Of a stretch of 42,459 nucleotides of DNA, positions 25,390-34,159 are shown one piece after another. The stretch covers positions 1 to 42,459 of the forward strand of contig DKEW01000053.1 in assembly GCA_002452265.1 (NCBI GenBank), written 5' to 3'. This stretch comes from Pelobacter sp. UBA6812. GTDB taxonomy: Bacteria > Desulfobacterota > Desulfuromonadia > Desulfuromonadales > Syntrophotaleaceae. The notes beneath the pieces were generated by a model. That model saw nothing but the letters and a program-made list of their open reading frames with translations. It had not been told where the DNA came from and did not search any database. Each line of letters starts with the position of its first letter. Within the stretch, counting starts at the first letter, position 1. Made by a program: the position numbers and the translations under genes.

Positions 25390-26943
25390 ATGGCCGAAAC
25401 AACCGCCCCGTCAAATCTGATCGAGACCATCCGCCAGTGGCCCCGCAAGCGCCAATTAAGTCTCGCCGCAACCATACTGGTCTGCATCGTGTTTTTTGCC
25501 GGCATTATTCTGCAGGCAAATAAAGCCGATTATCAGTTGCTGTTTGGCAACCTCGACAGCACCGACGCCTCGGCGGTCGTAGATCGACTTAAAGAGCAGA
25601 AGGTACCCTACCGTCTCGAAAACGGTGGGCGTGCCATCTTTATCCCGGCGGATCAGGTCTACGAAACCCGATTGGCCATGGCGGGAAGTGGCTTGCCCAA
25701 CGGCGGCAGCGTCGGTTTTGAAATTTTCGACAAGCAGAGTTTCGGCATGACCGACTTTGCGCAAAAAATCAATTACCTGCGGGCGCTTCAAGGTGAGCTC
25801 GCGCGCACCATTGCTTCTCTGGCACCGGTCGAAGCGGCACGTGTGCACCTGGCATTGCCGGAAAAACGCCTGTTTCGCGACCAGCAACAAAAAGCCAGCG
25901 CCTCGGTCATTGTCAAACTGGCCGCCGGCCAGAGCCTGCACGAAGGCCAGATCATTGGCATCGTCAACCTGGTGTCCGGCAGCGTCGACGGGCTCGATTC
26001 CGAACAGGTGGCCGTTATCGATGATAACGGTCGGGTGTTGTCCAAAGCCAGCGACCACACCGCCGGAACGGGCACGGCACCGGACATGCTTGAATACCAG
26101 AAAAACCTGGAACAAAGCCTGGAATTGCGCGCTCAAGCCCTGCTCGACCGCGCTCTGGGGATGGGCAATTCCATGGTGCAGGTCACCGCGGTGGTTGATT
26201 ATACGCAGCGCGAACGGATGGAAGAAAGCTACGATCCCAACTCCGCAGCGGTTCGCAGCGAGCAGTCTTCCACCGAAAAAGGCGGCATAGCCGGCGCCGG
26301 CGGCGTGCCCGGCGTGCAATCCAACATCAAGGGGGAACAGGGAGGCTCTTCATTTATCCCGACCAGCCGCACCGATGAAACGATCAACTACGAAATCAGC
26401 AAAGTGGTCAGCAAACAGGTCGACCCGGTCGGTACCCTCAAAAACATCTCGGTGGCTGTGCTGGTTGCCGATCGCCTTGTGGAAGGTACGGATGAGTCCG
26501 AACCGACCACAGAACCGCGTGATGCAAAAGAACTGGCAGCCATCGAAAAAATGGTCAGCCGGGCTCTTGGAATCAATCCGACCCGCGGAGATCAGATCGC
26601 GGTCATATCAAGACCTTTTGAAACCGCCTTCAGCAACGAACCCCTGGTAAAAGAATCGCCCTGGAGTCGAATTTACCAGATGATCCCGATGGTCAAATAC
26701 GCACTGCTTTGCCTGGCCATGGGGCTGCTTTACTTCCTGGTTCTTCGTCCGCTGCTGCAGGTTTTACGCGGCGAAGGACGGATGGTGGAGCATTATAAAA
26801 CAGTTGAACAACTCGAATCGGAGATGGCGGGACTGCCCCACGGCGGCGCAAAGCAGGAAGCTCCCCTTAGCCTCCCCGGCGGCGCCCAGTCACCACAGAA
26901 CGATCCGGCGCAGGTTATCAAGGCCTGGCTTAAAGATAATTAA
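25390..26943 (+). CDS. fliF: Flagellar MS-ring protein FliF
   Basis: Forms the membrane/supramembrane ring on which the rod, export gate and switch assemble. From the ATG at 25390 it has 517 residues. A first transmembrane helix (about 24-43) is followed by the ring-building motif region LFGNLDSTDASAVVDRL and the GFEIFDKQSFGMTDFAQKINY region. A second transmembrane helix (about 433-455) leads to a short cytosolic tail that binds FliG. An in-frame start at 25318 would add 24 residues of unusual composition. The Shine-Dalgarno at 25390 is weak, so the start is not certain. Confidence 0.94.
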   Translation: MAETTAPSNLIETIRQWPRKRQLSLAATILVCIVFFAGIILQANKADYQLLFGNLDSTDASAVVDRLKEQKVPYRLENGGRAIFIPADQVYETRLAMAGSGLPNGGSVGFEIFDKQSFGMTDFAQKINYLRALQGELARTIASLAPVEAARVHLALPEKRLFRDQQQKASASVIVKLAAGQSLHEGQIIGIVNLVSGSVDGLDSEQVAVIDDNGRVLSKASDHTAGTGTAPDMLEYQKNLEQSLELRAQALLDRALGMGNSMVQVTAVVDYTQRERMEESYDPNSAAVRSEQSSTEKGGIAGAGGVPGVQSNIKGEQGGSSFIPTSRTDETINYEISKVVSKQVDPVGTLKNISVAVLVADRLVEGTDESEPTTEPRDAKELAAIEKMVSRALGINPTRGDQIAVISRPFETAFSNEPLVKESPWSRIYQMIPMVKYALLCLAMGLLYFLVLRPLLQVLRGEGRMVEHYKTVEQLESEMAGLPHGGAKQEAPLSLPGGAQSPQNDPAQVIKAWLKDN

Positions 26944-26983
26944 AACTTAACCGGTTTATCCCTGACCTCCTGAAAGACGTAGC

Positions 26984-28006
26984 ATGGACATAAAAAAACT
27001 GACCGGTCCGGAAAAAGCTGCGGTGCTGTTGCTTACCCTGGGCGAACAGGCCACCGCGCAGGTATTTGAATCCCTTGGCGATGCCGAAGTGCGGGAGATA
27101 AGCCGCTGCATGCTGGCTATCGAACATATTCCCGCCAAGGTCTCCGAACAGATTCTTGAGGAATTTGCCCTGGCGCAAAAAAACAATACCGGCTTTTTCG
27201 TGCGCAGTAACGAATTCGTCAAAAAAGCCATTTCCGGAAGCGGCAACGAGGAACGTGCCAAAAAACTCATGGCCCAGGTATCCCTCGGCATGGATAACCT
27301 CGAGGCCGGAGCCAGGGCTCTGGAAACTATCTCAATGATGGATCCGCGTATGGTCGCCAGTCTACTGGGTGCCGAAATGCCCCAGACCATAGCGGTTATT
27401 CTCTCGACCCAGCGCGTTGACCACGCGGCCAAAATTCTCAACTATCTTCCGGAGGATGTACAGTCGGACATCATGTTCCGCATCGCAAAGATCGACAAAG
27501 TCTCGCCGGAGGTTCTGGTTCAGATCGAAACCGCCTTGCAGCAGGAAATCCGCGTGGTTGCCCACAAAGAACAGCACCAGATCGGCGGTATCGGCAAAGC
27601 GGTTGACATCATTAACCACCTCGGCAGTGGCGCAGACCGTAATATTCTGCTCAACATCGAGAAAAACGACCGCACCCTGGCGGAAAATATCCGCAAGCAG
27701 ATGTTCACCTTTGAAGATTTGTCGAAAATGGATGGTCGCACCATGCAACTTCTGCTGCGCGAAGTGAATAACAACCAGTTGACCCTGTCTCTCAAATCGG
27801 CTTCCGAGGATCTCAAGTCCAAAGTATTCGACAACATTTCCGAGCGCGCCGCCGAAATGATCATGGACGACCTGGAAGCTATGGGACCGGTCAAGTTATC
27901 GGAAGTCGAAGCTGTACAGCAGGAAATTGTCAAGATAGCCTTAAAGCTTGAGGAAGACGGCAAAATCATCCTCCCCGGCAGAGGGGGCCAAGATGCTCTT
28001 GTCTAA
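26984..28006 (+). CDS. fliG: Flagellar motor switch protein FliG
   Basis: The 340-residue switch subunit that binds FliF, FliM and the stator. Three domains are visible: the N-terminal domain (GPEKAAVLLLTLGE), the middle domain with EMPQTIAVIL in place of the usual EHPQ motif, and the C-terminal domain with the MFTF motif (RKQMFTFEDL) and a charged torque helix (RTMQLLLREV and following). The fliH start lies inside its end. Confidence 0.97.
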   Translation: MDIKKLTGPEKAAVLLLTLGEQATAQVFESLGDAEVREISRCMLAIEHIPAKVSEQILEEFALAQKNNTGFFVRSNEFVKKAISGSGNEERAKKLMAQVSLGMDNLEAGARALETISMMDPRMVASLLGAEMPQTIAVILSTQRVDHAAKILNYLPEDVQSDIMFRIAKIDKVSPEVLVQIETALQQEIRVVAHKEQHQIGGIGKAVDIINHLGSGADRNILLNIEKNDRTLAENIRKQMFTFEDLSKMDGRTMQLLLREVNNNQLTLSLKSASEDLKSKVFDNISERAAEMIMDDLEAMGPVKLSEVEAVQQEIVKIALKLEEDGKIILPGRGGQDALV

Positions 28007-28697
28007 AGTGATACGCCCATGCGATCCGCAGGATCTCAGACCGTTGCAGTTCCGGGAGCTTGGCAACGATATGCCGGCGGACCATTTCCATCCCCTGGAG
28101 CAGCAGCCGTCCTGCCCGGAACCGGAAGAGACCTGCGATCCCCGAGCCACGCAAGAGGACCCTGCACCACCCTCCCAGGCACCATCGAGCTTCGATCATC
28201 AACGGGAACTGGAAGCAGCCTTCCGGCAGGGTCGCGAAGATGCCCAGCAAGAAGCCCGTGAGCACTTTGGCCATGCCAGCGACATGCTGGCTCAAGCCCT
28301 GGAAGAAGTCAGCCGCCTGCGAGGCTCGTTGCTGCAAAACAGCAGCAACGACATGCTGAGGTTGGTCATGTCGATCGTTCGCCAGGTGCTGCATGCCGAA
28401 ACCAGTGTCAACCCCCAAGTCATCATCGAAACCATCGGGCGCGCGCTTACCATGGCGGTACGGGCAGATTATTATCATGTCCGGGTTAATCCCGCCGATC
28501 TGGAGATCGTCACCGACCATAAACCCCTGTTCCTGGCGAGCATCAACGGCCTCAAGAACTTGTCCTTCCAGCCGGATCCCGGTATCAGCAGAGGCGGATG
28601 CCTGCTCGAATCGGAAATCGGCGATGTCGATGCCACTATTGACGGACAACTCGACCAGATTCACCGCAGCCTGCTGGCAACCCTGGAGCAGCCCTGA
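27993..28697 (+). CDS. fliH: Flagellar assembly protein FliH
   Basis: A 234-residue stator-like regulator of the export ATPase FliI. The N-terminal third is Pro/Glu/Gln-rich. A helical part follows (REDAQQEAREHFGHASDMLAQALEEVSRLRG), then the conserved FliH/HrpE C-terminal domain (SIVRQVLHAE; VRVNPADLEIV; GGCLLESEIGDVDATIDGQLDQI). The ATG at 27993 has a GAGGGGG Shine-Dalgarno and overlaps fliG by 14 bases; an earlier ATG at 27948 has none. Confidence 0.92.
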   Translation: MLLSKVIRPCDPQDLRPLQFRELGNDMPADHFHPLEQQPSCPEPEETCDPRATQEDPAPPSQAPSSFDHQRELEAAFRQGREDAQQEAREHFGHASDMLAQALEEVSRLRGSLLQNSSNDMLRLVMSIVRQVLHAETSVNPQVIIETIGRALTMAVRADYYHVRVNPADLEIVTDHKPLFLASINGLKNLSFQPDPGISRGGCLLESEIGDVDATIDGQLDQIHRSLLATLEQP

Positions 28698-29998
28698 TGG
28701 ATCGCCTGCTGGAATGCCTCGACACCCTGGCTCCGATCCAGGTCACCGGTAAAGTCACCCAGATTGTCGGGTTGGTGGTCGAAGGCTACTGCCCAGCGGC
28801 TACCGTCGGCACATTGTGCGAGTTGATCCCGCGTGAGGGCGGCACCCCGGTTCCGGCCGAGGTGGTCGGTTTTCGCAATTCCCGCGCCCTGCTGATGCCG
28901 CTTGGAGAATTACGCGGACTGGGACCAGGCAGCCGTATCCGGGTGGTTTCCAACAGCGCCACCATGCCCGTCGGTCGGGAGTTGCTGGGGCGGGTTATCG
29001 ATGCCATGGGCCAACCTATCGATAACGGTCCCGCCATCAGCCGCGAAATCGACATGCCCTTATATGCACTACCGGCCGGCCCCATGGAGCGCGACACCAT
29101 CGATCGCCCCCTGGATCTGGGAATCCGCGCGATTAACGGGCTACTCACCTGCGGGCAGGGACAGCGCATGGGCATCATGGCCGGCTCCGGCGTAGGTAAA
29201 AGCACCCTGCTGGGGATGATTGCCCAGAACACCCTGGCCGACGTCAACGTCATCGCGCTGATCGGGGAGCGTGGCCGCGAAGTCCGCGAGTTCATCGAAC
29301 GCGACCTGGGCCCCGAAGGATTGGCCCGCAGCGTGGTAATCGTGGCGACCTCGGACCAATCGCCTTTGCTGCGCATGCGCGGCGCCTTCGTCGCCACCAC
29401 CATCGCCGAATACTTTTGCGCGCAGGGAAGCAACGTGTTGTTGATGATGGATTCCGTCACGCGTTTTGCCATGGGTATGCGCGAAGTCGGCCTGGCCGTC
29501 GGCGAACCGCCGACCACCAAAGGTTACACGCCTTCGGTATTCGCTACCCTGCCAAAATTGCTGGAACGCGCCGGCAGCTTCCGCGACAGTGGCAGCATTA
29601 CCGGTCTGTACACGGTTCTGGTGGAAGGTGACGACATGAACGAGCCGATCGCCGATGCCGTACGCTCAATTCTCGATGGGCATATCGTGTTGTCCCGCCG
29701 CCTGGCTGCAAAAAACCATTATCCCTGCATCGATATCCTGCATTCGGCCAGCCGCGTCATGAATGCCGTAGTAGACAAGCAGCACCAAGAGCAAAGCGGA
29801 CGGCTACGGGAAGTGCTCGCCACCTATCAGGAGGCGGAGGACCTTATCAACATCGGCGCCTATAAAAAAGGCAGCAACCAGAAAATTGACTTTGCCCTGG
29901 CACATATCGATGCTGTTACAAGCTTCCTGCGCCAACGGGTTCACGAAGCGGTTGATCTTCCGTCCACTATTTCCCAGCTCCAAGAGCTCAAACTCTAA
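28697..29998 (+). CDS. fliI: Flagellum-specific ATPase FliI
   Basis: The 433-residue ATPase of flagellar type III export, related to F1 beta. Walker A is MAGSGVGKST (161-170), with later motifs IGERGREVREF, LLMMDSVTRFAMGMREV and GEPPTTKGYTPSVF. The start overlaps the fliH stop (TGATG). FliJ follows directly, completing the FliHIJ ATPase complex. Confidence 0.97.
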   Translation: MDRLLECLDTLAPIQVTGKVTQIVGLVVEGYCPAATVGTLCELIPREGGTPVPAEVVGFRNSRALLMPLGELRGLGPGSRIRVVSNSATMPVGRELLGRVIDAMGQPIDNGPAISREIDMPLYALPAGPMERDTIDRPLDLGIRAINGLLTCGQGQRMGIMAGSGVGKSTLLGMIAQNTLADVNVIALIGERGREVREFIERDLGPEGLARSVVIVATSDQSPLLRMRGAFVATTIAEYFCAQGSNVLLMMDSVTRFAMGMREVGLAVGEPPTTKGYTPSVFATLPKLLERAGSFRDSGSITGLYTVLVEGDDMNEPIADAVRSILDGHIVLSRRLAAKNHYPCIDILHSASRVMNAVVDKQHQEQSGRLREVLATYQEAEDLINIGAYKKGSNQKIDFALAHIDAVTSFLRQRVHEAVDLPSTISQLQELKL

Positions 29999-30007
29999 GA
30001 GGTCGTC

Positions 30008-30448
30008 ATGGCGTTTAAGTTCAAACTCCAGTCTCTGCTCAAGCATCGTACCCTGCTCGAAAACCAGGCCCGCCAAACCTTGGCTGAGGCCATGGCGGAA
30101 GAAGCCGCCATGGAACAAGTCATAAAAAACCATCAACAGGCCTGCCGGGAGCTGGAACAGGAATTTGAACAAAAAAAAATCAAAGGCATGGTTTTGCAGG
30201 AGTTGCTCATCTATGAGCGCAGCCTCAAACGGCAAGCCGCAAAACTGAAGGAACTACGAGCAGAGGCTGTCACCCTGCACGCCAGGACCGAGCAGCAACG
30301 TATGCATCTGACCGAAGCCAGCAAAGACAAAACCCTGATGGAAAAACTCAAGACAAAAAGGGAGGACGAGTACCGGCAAGACATGCTCAGGAAAGAAATG
30401 AACGACCTGGACGAAATTGCCCTGTTACTCGGAAAACAAAGCTTATGA
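30008..30448 (+). CDS. fliJ: Flagellar export protein FliJ
   Basis: A 146-residue, almost entirely coiled-coil protein (FKLQSLLKHRTLLENQARQTLAEAM start) that sits in the FliI ring and contacts FlhA. A run of nine A (30171-30179) lies within the gene. Identification rests on the N-terminal motif, length and position after fliI. It overlaps the next gene by four bases (ATGA). Confidence 0.88.
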   Translation: MAFKFKLQSLLKHRTLLENQARQTLAEAMAEEAAMEQVIKNHQQACRELEQEFEQKKIKGMVLQELLIYERSLKRQAAKLKELRAEAVTLHARTEQQRMHLTEASKDKTLMEKLKTKREDEYRQDMLRKEMNDLDEIALLLGKQSL

Positions 30449-30960
30449 AACACCGTAACCTGGTTGCCATATTGTTGACTACCGGCATGGTAATGACCTG
30501 TTATGCCAAGACCTTGCGTGCAGACAACAGCTTTGCCCCGGATACCGCTACGCCCGCAAGCTCCGTAACCGAACGCCGCATCGAGGCCGCAATTCAGACC
30601 GAGCTGCAAAAAATCAGAATAAGAGATAAAGCTTTGGAAAAACAGGAAATGGAGCTAAAGACCCTGCAAGCGGAGGTCGATAAGAAACTAACGGAGCTGA
30701 ACAAGGTTCGCAAAGAGGTTTCCCGCCTTCTGGAACGGAAAACGGAACAGGAGTCGGTAAAAGTTAAAACCTTGAGCAAGATTTACGAAAAAATGGAGCC
30801 GTCCAATGCGGCAGCTGTTATCGCGGATCTGGATCTTGAGCTCTCGGTGGAAATCCTGCAAAACATGAAGGTCAAAGCCGCCGGTCGGGTCCTGGATAAC
30901 CTGGACGCAAAAACCGCCGCCAAGCTGAGCTCTTCCTTTCCCGCCCTGGCGCGGGACTGA
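30445..30960 (+). CDS. MotE-like periplasmic flagellar protein (MgtE-N-like domain)
   Basis: A 171-residue protein with a signal peptide or membrane anchor (about 1-26) and a coiled coil (about 45-110). A C-terminal module KIYEKMEPSNAAAVIADLDLELSVEILQNMKVKAAGRVLDNLD resembles the MgtE N-terminal/FliG-like repeat found in MotE proteins. MotE is a periplasmic chaperone or structural partner in motility systems of other bacteria. Placement between fliJ and fliK is common in this type of flagellar operon. Confidence 0.8.
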   Translation: MKHRNLVAILLTTGMVMTCYAKTLRADNSFAPDTATPASSVTERRIEAAIQTELQKIRIRDKALEKQEMELKTLQAEVDKKLTELNKVRKEVSRLLERKTEQESVKVKTLSKIYEKMEPSNAAAVIADLDLELSVEILQNMKVKAAGRVLDNLDAKTAAKLSSSFPALARD

Positions 30961-30961
30961 A

Positions 30962-30988
30962 CCGCCCTTCCTATTTTTAGACGGGCGG
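30962..30988 (+). other. Hairpin between the MotE-like gene and fliK
   Basis: CCGCCC (30962-30967) pairs with GGGCGG (30983-30988) across a 15-base AT-rich loop, two bases after the stop codon. No T-tract follows, so it is more likely a processing or stability element than a terminator. Confidence 0.35.
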
Positions 30989-31036
30989 CATGCCCGGGTT
31001 TCCACCACCATCCATAAGGAAAGGAGGTGAAAACTC

Positions 31037-33028
31037 ATGCAAATGCTACCCGCAATCCTGCCCAATGCACCATCTGCCGCTGCCCACTTGGGCAAGGCTT
31101 CGGAACCAACCACCGAAGGCGTTTTCCAGAATGTTTTGAATCAGGAGTCCGGCAAGGCCGGTACGACTGAACCCAAACTTTTGGCAAAACAGTCCGAAGC
31201 AAAAACGGCAAAAAACAAGGCCACGAACAGCTCGCTTTCAGACGAACAGCAACCGGATGCCACATCGGAGGCAATTGTAAACCAGGAGGCACAGGCTATT
31301 CTTGCTGTGGCGCAAAATCTCATCCCGGAATCGTCTATCCAGGGACAACCACAGGACAAACAGACAGGTTCCGAGCAAGCCGTGGCACCGGCTACGGAAG
31401 CCCTCCAAGAGCAAACGACCCTGCGAAAATTCAAAGGGCTATCACACACCGAAAACCCTTCTGAAAAAACCACAGCCATCCTAACAGGCAAGCAACCGGC
31501 TGCGGAAATCCATACCATTCGAACTGCGGCCAACAACGCTGGTTTGCAGCAAACTGCTGATATCCAGGGCGTTCAAAGCTCGGCCAACAACGCTGGCCCG
31601 CAGCTAGCCATGGACAACGCGGAAATTCAAATGGATGGCAAACCCGCTCAAAACCAACCGGTCGCCAAGGCGCCGCAATCCGGCAAAAGAGCCACCGAAG
31701 GCACGGGAACCCCCTTGCCCCAAGTAGCGGTGGAATCTCAATCTACCGAGACGTTAAAAACGGTTGCGTCCCAAACAAACAAGGAAGTTGAACTTCCATT
31801 GGCTGCCGTGCAACAGCCTGCCACTACTCCTGCCTCATTCGGGATAAACGTCGCTGCAGGCAAACCCGTAGCAACCGAACCTACAGCACAAGTGGCAAAT
31901 AATATCCTCAGACAACAGGAACAAACTTCGACCTCCGTGTCGGAAATCGCTGTTTCCGTGGAAGAACAAACCAAAACCAGTGCGCAACAGATAACTCCGG
32001 CTCAAACTGTGCTGGCATCCGTTGTCCCTAATGGACAACCGGCACCCTCAAACACAGCGCGCAAAATAAAAACGGAGACCCTGGGTGACAGTCGTTTCAC
32101 GCAACTGCTGGGACGGCAGGATCCAGCCATGACCGGCATCCTGGCGGCGGATAACGCCCCCACGGCGTCAGCAGATCTTGAAAATCCTGGTTTGGTACTG
32201 CATAACATCGCCGGCCTGAATGCAGCCGTTCAGACAACTGCGGCGACAGGATCCCAACCGGCAGCGGAAAATGCGTTTCACCCTGAGTTTGCAACGGGCG
32301 AAAATCCCATCAAGGGAACCGCTATCCAGTCTGAAAAGGTTATGTCTCCTGCCCCGACCACGGAAGCCTTAACCGGACAGCAGGCAAATTCAACACAACC
32401 CGCTGAGCTTGAAACCCAACCGGTTTCCTCAAAAATCGACAACCTTGCAAGCGGCAACAACGAAACAGCCCCCGGATTGACCGAAGGCAGTGTACAACAC
32501 CCACTGGCAGGCTCCGCATCAGCTCCGGTATTTTCACCGGCACAGGCCCCTGCGGCCCATGCCACGACCTTACAACAGAATACCGGGTTTCCCATTCCTG
32601 AGCAGGAAGTCATGGCGCAGGTCATTCAGCGCTCTTCCCTGCGTGAACTGGAAGGCAAACGCGAGCTCACTGTGGAATTGAATCCGAAGGACCTTGGCCA
32701 GGTAAAACTCAACCTGGTCCAGGAAAAGGACCAACTCCAATTGCATCTACAGGCGCAAAGCAATGAAGTACGCGACATTCTAGAAAAACATCTGCCGCGC
32801 CTTCAGGAAGCCTTGCAGCAACAAGGACTGCGTCTGGAAACCATCCAGGTCAGTGTTGATGCACAACGCAATAACACACAAGGATTTTTCGAACGACAGC
32901 AACAACAGCAGGCTCAACGTAACCCCTGGCAGCATGCCAACCGTTCTTCCCTGCGTTCCGAAGAGCCGGTCTTACCAGTCCAGGCGGCCATGACATCTTC
33001 CGCTAAAGGCCTCAGTCTGAGGATTTAA
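31037..33028 (+). CDS. fliK: Flagellar hook-length control protein FliK
   Basis: A 663-residue ruler and specificity switch. A long Ala/Gln/Thr/Pro-rich, probably disordered N-terminal region carries a short internal repeat, (S/A)ANNAG, spaced 54 bases (31527-31596). The C-terminal hook-length domain (about 530-620) includes RELTVELNPKDLGQVKLNL and LPRLQEALQQQGLRLETIQVSV, and a Gln-rich tail follows. An almost perfect AGGAGGTGA Shine-Dalgarno precedes the ATG. FlgD follows, as usual. Confidence 0.93.
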   Translation: MQMLPAILPNAPSAAAHLGKASEPTTEGVFQNVLNQESGKAGTTEPKLLAKQSEAKTAKNKATNSSLSDEQQPDATSEAIVNQEAQAILAVAQNLIPESSIQGQPQDKQTGSEQAVAPATEALQEQTTLRKFKGLSHTENPSEKTTAILTGKQPAAEIHTIRTAANNAGLQQTADIQGVQSSANNAGPQLAMDNAEIQMDGKPAQNQPVAKAPQSGKRATEGTGTPLPQVAVESQSTETLKTVASQTNKEVELPLAAVQQPATTPASFGINVAAGKPVATEPTAQVANNILRQQEQTSTSVSEIAVSVEEQTKTSAQQITPAQTVLASVVPNGQPAPSNTARKIKTETLGDSRFTQLLGRQDPAMTGILAADNAPTASADLENPGLVLHNIAGLNAAVQTTAATGSQPAAENAFHPEFATGENPIKGTAIQSEKVMSPAPTTEALTGQQANSTQPAELETQPVSSKIDNLASGNNETAPGLTEGSVQHPLAGSASAPVFSPAQAPAAHATTLQQNTGFPIPEQEVMAQVIQRSSLRELEGKRELTVELNPKDLGQVKLNLVQEKDQLQLHLQAQSNEVRDILEKHLPRLQEALQQQGLRLETIQVSVDAQRNNTQGFFERQQQQQAQRNPWQHANRSSLRSEEPVLPVQAAMTSSAKGLSLRI

Positions 33029-33045
33029 GGAGACAGGTCAAAACC

Positions 33046-33705
33046 ATGACAACCGTAACAGACGTTAACAGTGCTGCCAGTAGCAGCGTCACAGGCAGTC
33101 TCACCGGGTCGAGCAACCTGGGCAAAGATGATTTTCTCTTGCTGCTCGTCACTCAATTGCAAAACCAGGATCCTCTCAATCCCCAGGATCCTACCGAGTT
33201 CACGTCGCAACTGGCGCAATACAGTTCCCTGGAACAGCTGTTCACCGTTAACGATCAGCTCGGACAGCTGGAAACAACAAATGGCAACGTAGTGCAGATG
33301 ACCGCACTGGGGCTGATGGGACAAAACGTCGTGGTGCAGTCCGACAGCGTTACGTTGGGCAGCGGTTCGGTAACCCTGGGCTATACACTGTCAAACAGCG
33401 TCGATGAGGCAAAACTCGTCATTCAAAACGCTGATGGAAAAACCGTTGCGACTCTGGACGGATCGGCTTTGTCTGCCGGTGAGCATTTCATCAACTGGAA
33501 TGGCACGGGCACTTCCGGAACCGTACTGCCGGCCGGGGAGTATCAACTGAAGGTTCTGACCAAACGTGATGGTGAATCAACCGGCAGCGGCAGTCCCTTG
33601 ATAAAAACCTCGGTCACCGGAGTCGATCTCAACGGCGGAAGCAGCACGCTGGTCACCAGCGCCGGGCAATACAGTCTTGCCAAAGTGACCAGCGTCAGGA
33701 ATTGA
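33046..33705 (+). CDS. flgD: Flagellar hook capping/scaffold protein FlgD
   Basis: A 219-residue hook-assembly cap. The N-terminal signature LGKDDFLLLLVTQLQNQDPLNPQDPTEFTSQLAQYSSLEQL is at about residues 25-65. A Tudor/FnIII-like C-terminal part holds LDGSALSAGEHFINWNGTGTSG. It lies 17 bp after fliK and 4 bp before the flagellar-operon protein. Confidence 0.95.
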   Translation: MTTVTDVNSAASSSVTGSLTGSSNLGKDDFLLLLVTQLQNQDPLNPQDPTEFTSQLAQYSSLEQLFTVNDQLGQLETTNGNVVQMTALGLMGQNVVVQSDSVTLGSGSVTLGYTLSNSVDEAKLVIQNADGKTVATLDGSALSAGEHFINWNGTGTSGTVLPAGEYQLKVLTKRDGESTGSGSPLIKTSVTGVDLNGGSSTLVTSAGQYSLAKVTSVRN

Positions 33706-33709
33706 GCCT

Positions 33710-34087
33710 ATGAGCGAGCGTCTAACCATACTCCCGCAGCCGCCGCTGACCCAGACTCTGAATAAGGCCTCCCGCGCAACAGCCAAAACATCGGCGGGCT
33801 CCTTCGATCAGGCTCTGGCACGGCAGATGGACAACAAGGTGGGATTTTCCCGCCATGCCCAAGACCGCATGGCCAGCCGTGGCATCAACTTTTCCGACAG
33901 AGACCTGCAACGACTCAATGGAGCGGTTGATCAGGTACAAGCCAAGGGCGGTCGGGACTCCCTGGTGCTGATGGACAACACCGCACTGGTAGTCAGCGTT
34001 AAAAACCGCCAGGTGGTCACAGTCATGGATCAAGCTCAATTGAAAGACAACGTTTTCACAAACATCGACAGCGCAATTATCGCTTAA
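33710..34087 (+). CDS. Flagellar operon protein (TIGR02530-type)
   Basis: A 125-residue protein of the conserved family found between flgD and flgE in many flagellar operons. The core GFSRHAQDRMASRGINFSDRDLQRL and the later SLVLMDNTALVVSVKNRQVVTVMD segment with a terminal FTNIDSAIIA are characteristic. The molecular role is not established. Confidence 0.88.
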   Translation: MSERLTILPQPPLTQTLNKASRATAKTSAGSFDQALARQMDNKVGFSRHAQDRMASRGINFSDRDLQRLNGAVDQVQAKGGRDSLVLMDNTALVVSVKNRQVVTVMDQAQLKDNVFTNIDSAIIA

Positions 34088-34159
34088 CCGAACCGGTCCT
34101 CTCGAGGAGGTTCGCGGATCGCCGACTGACAGACGCGGTCCCTTACAAGGAGAGCACAA

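Noticed and set aside
25456..26319. A 287-codon minus-strand frame in fliF
   Set aside because: Antisense shadow of a certain gene.
29898..29913. TGGCACATATCGATGC inside fliI as a sigma-54 promoter
   Set aside because: GG and GC are 11 bases apart rather than 10, and it lies within coding sequence.
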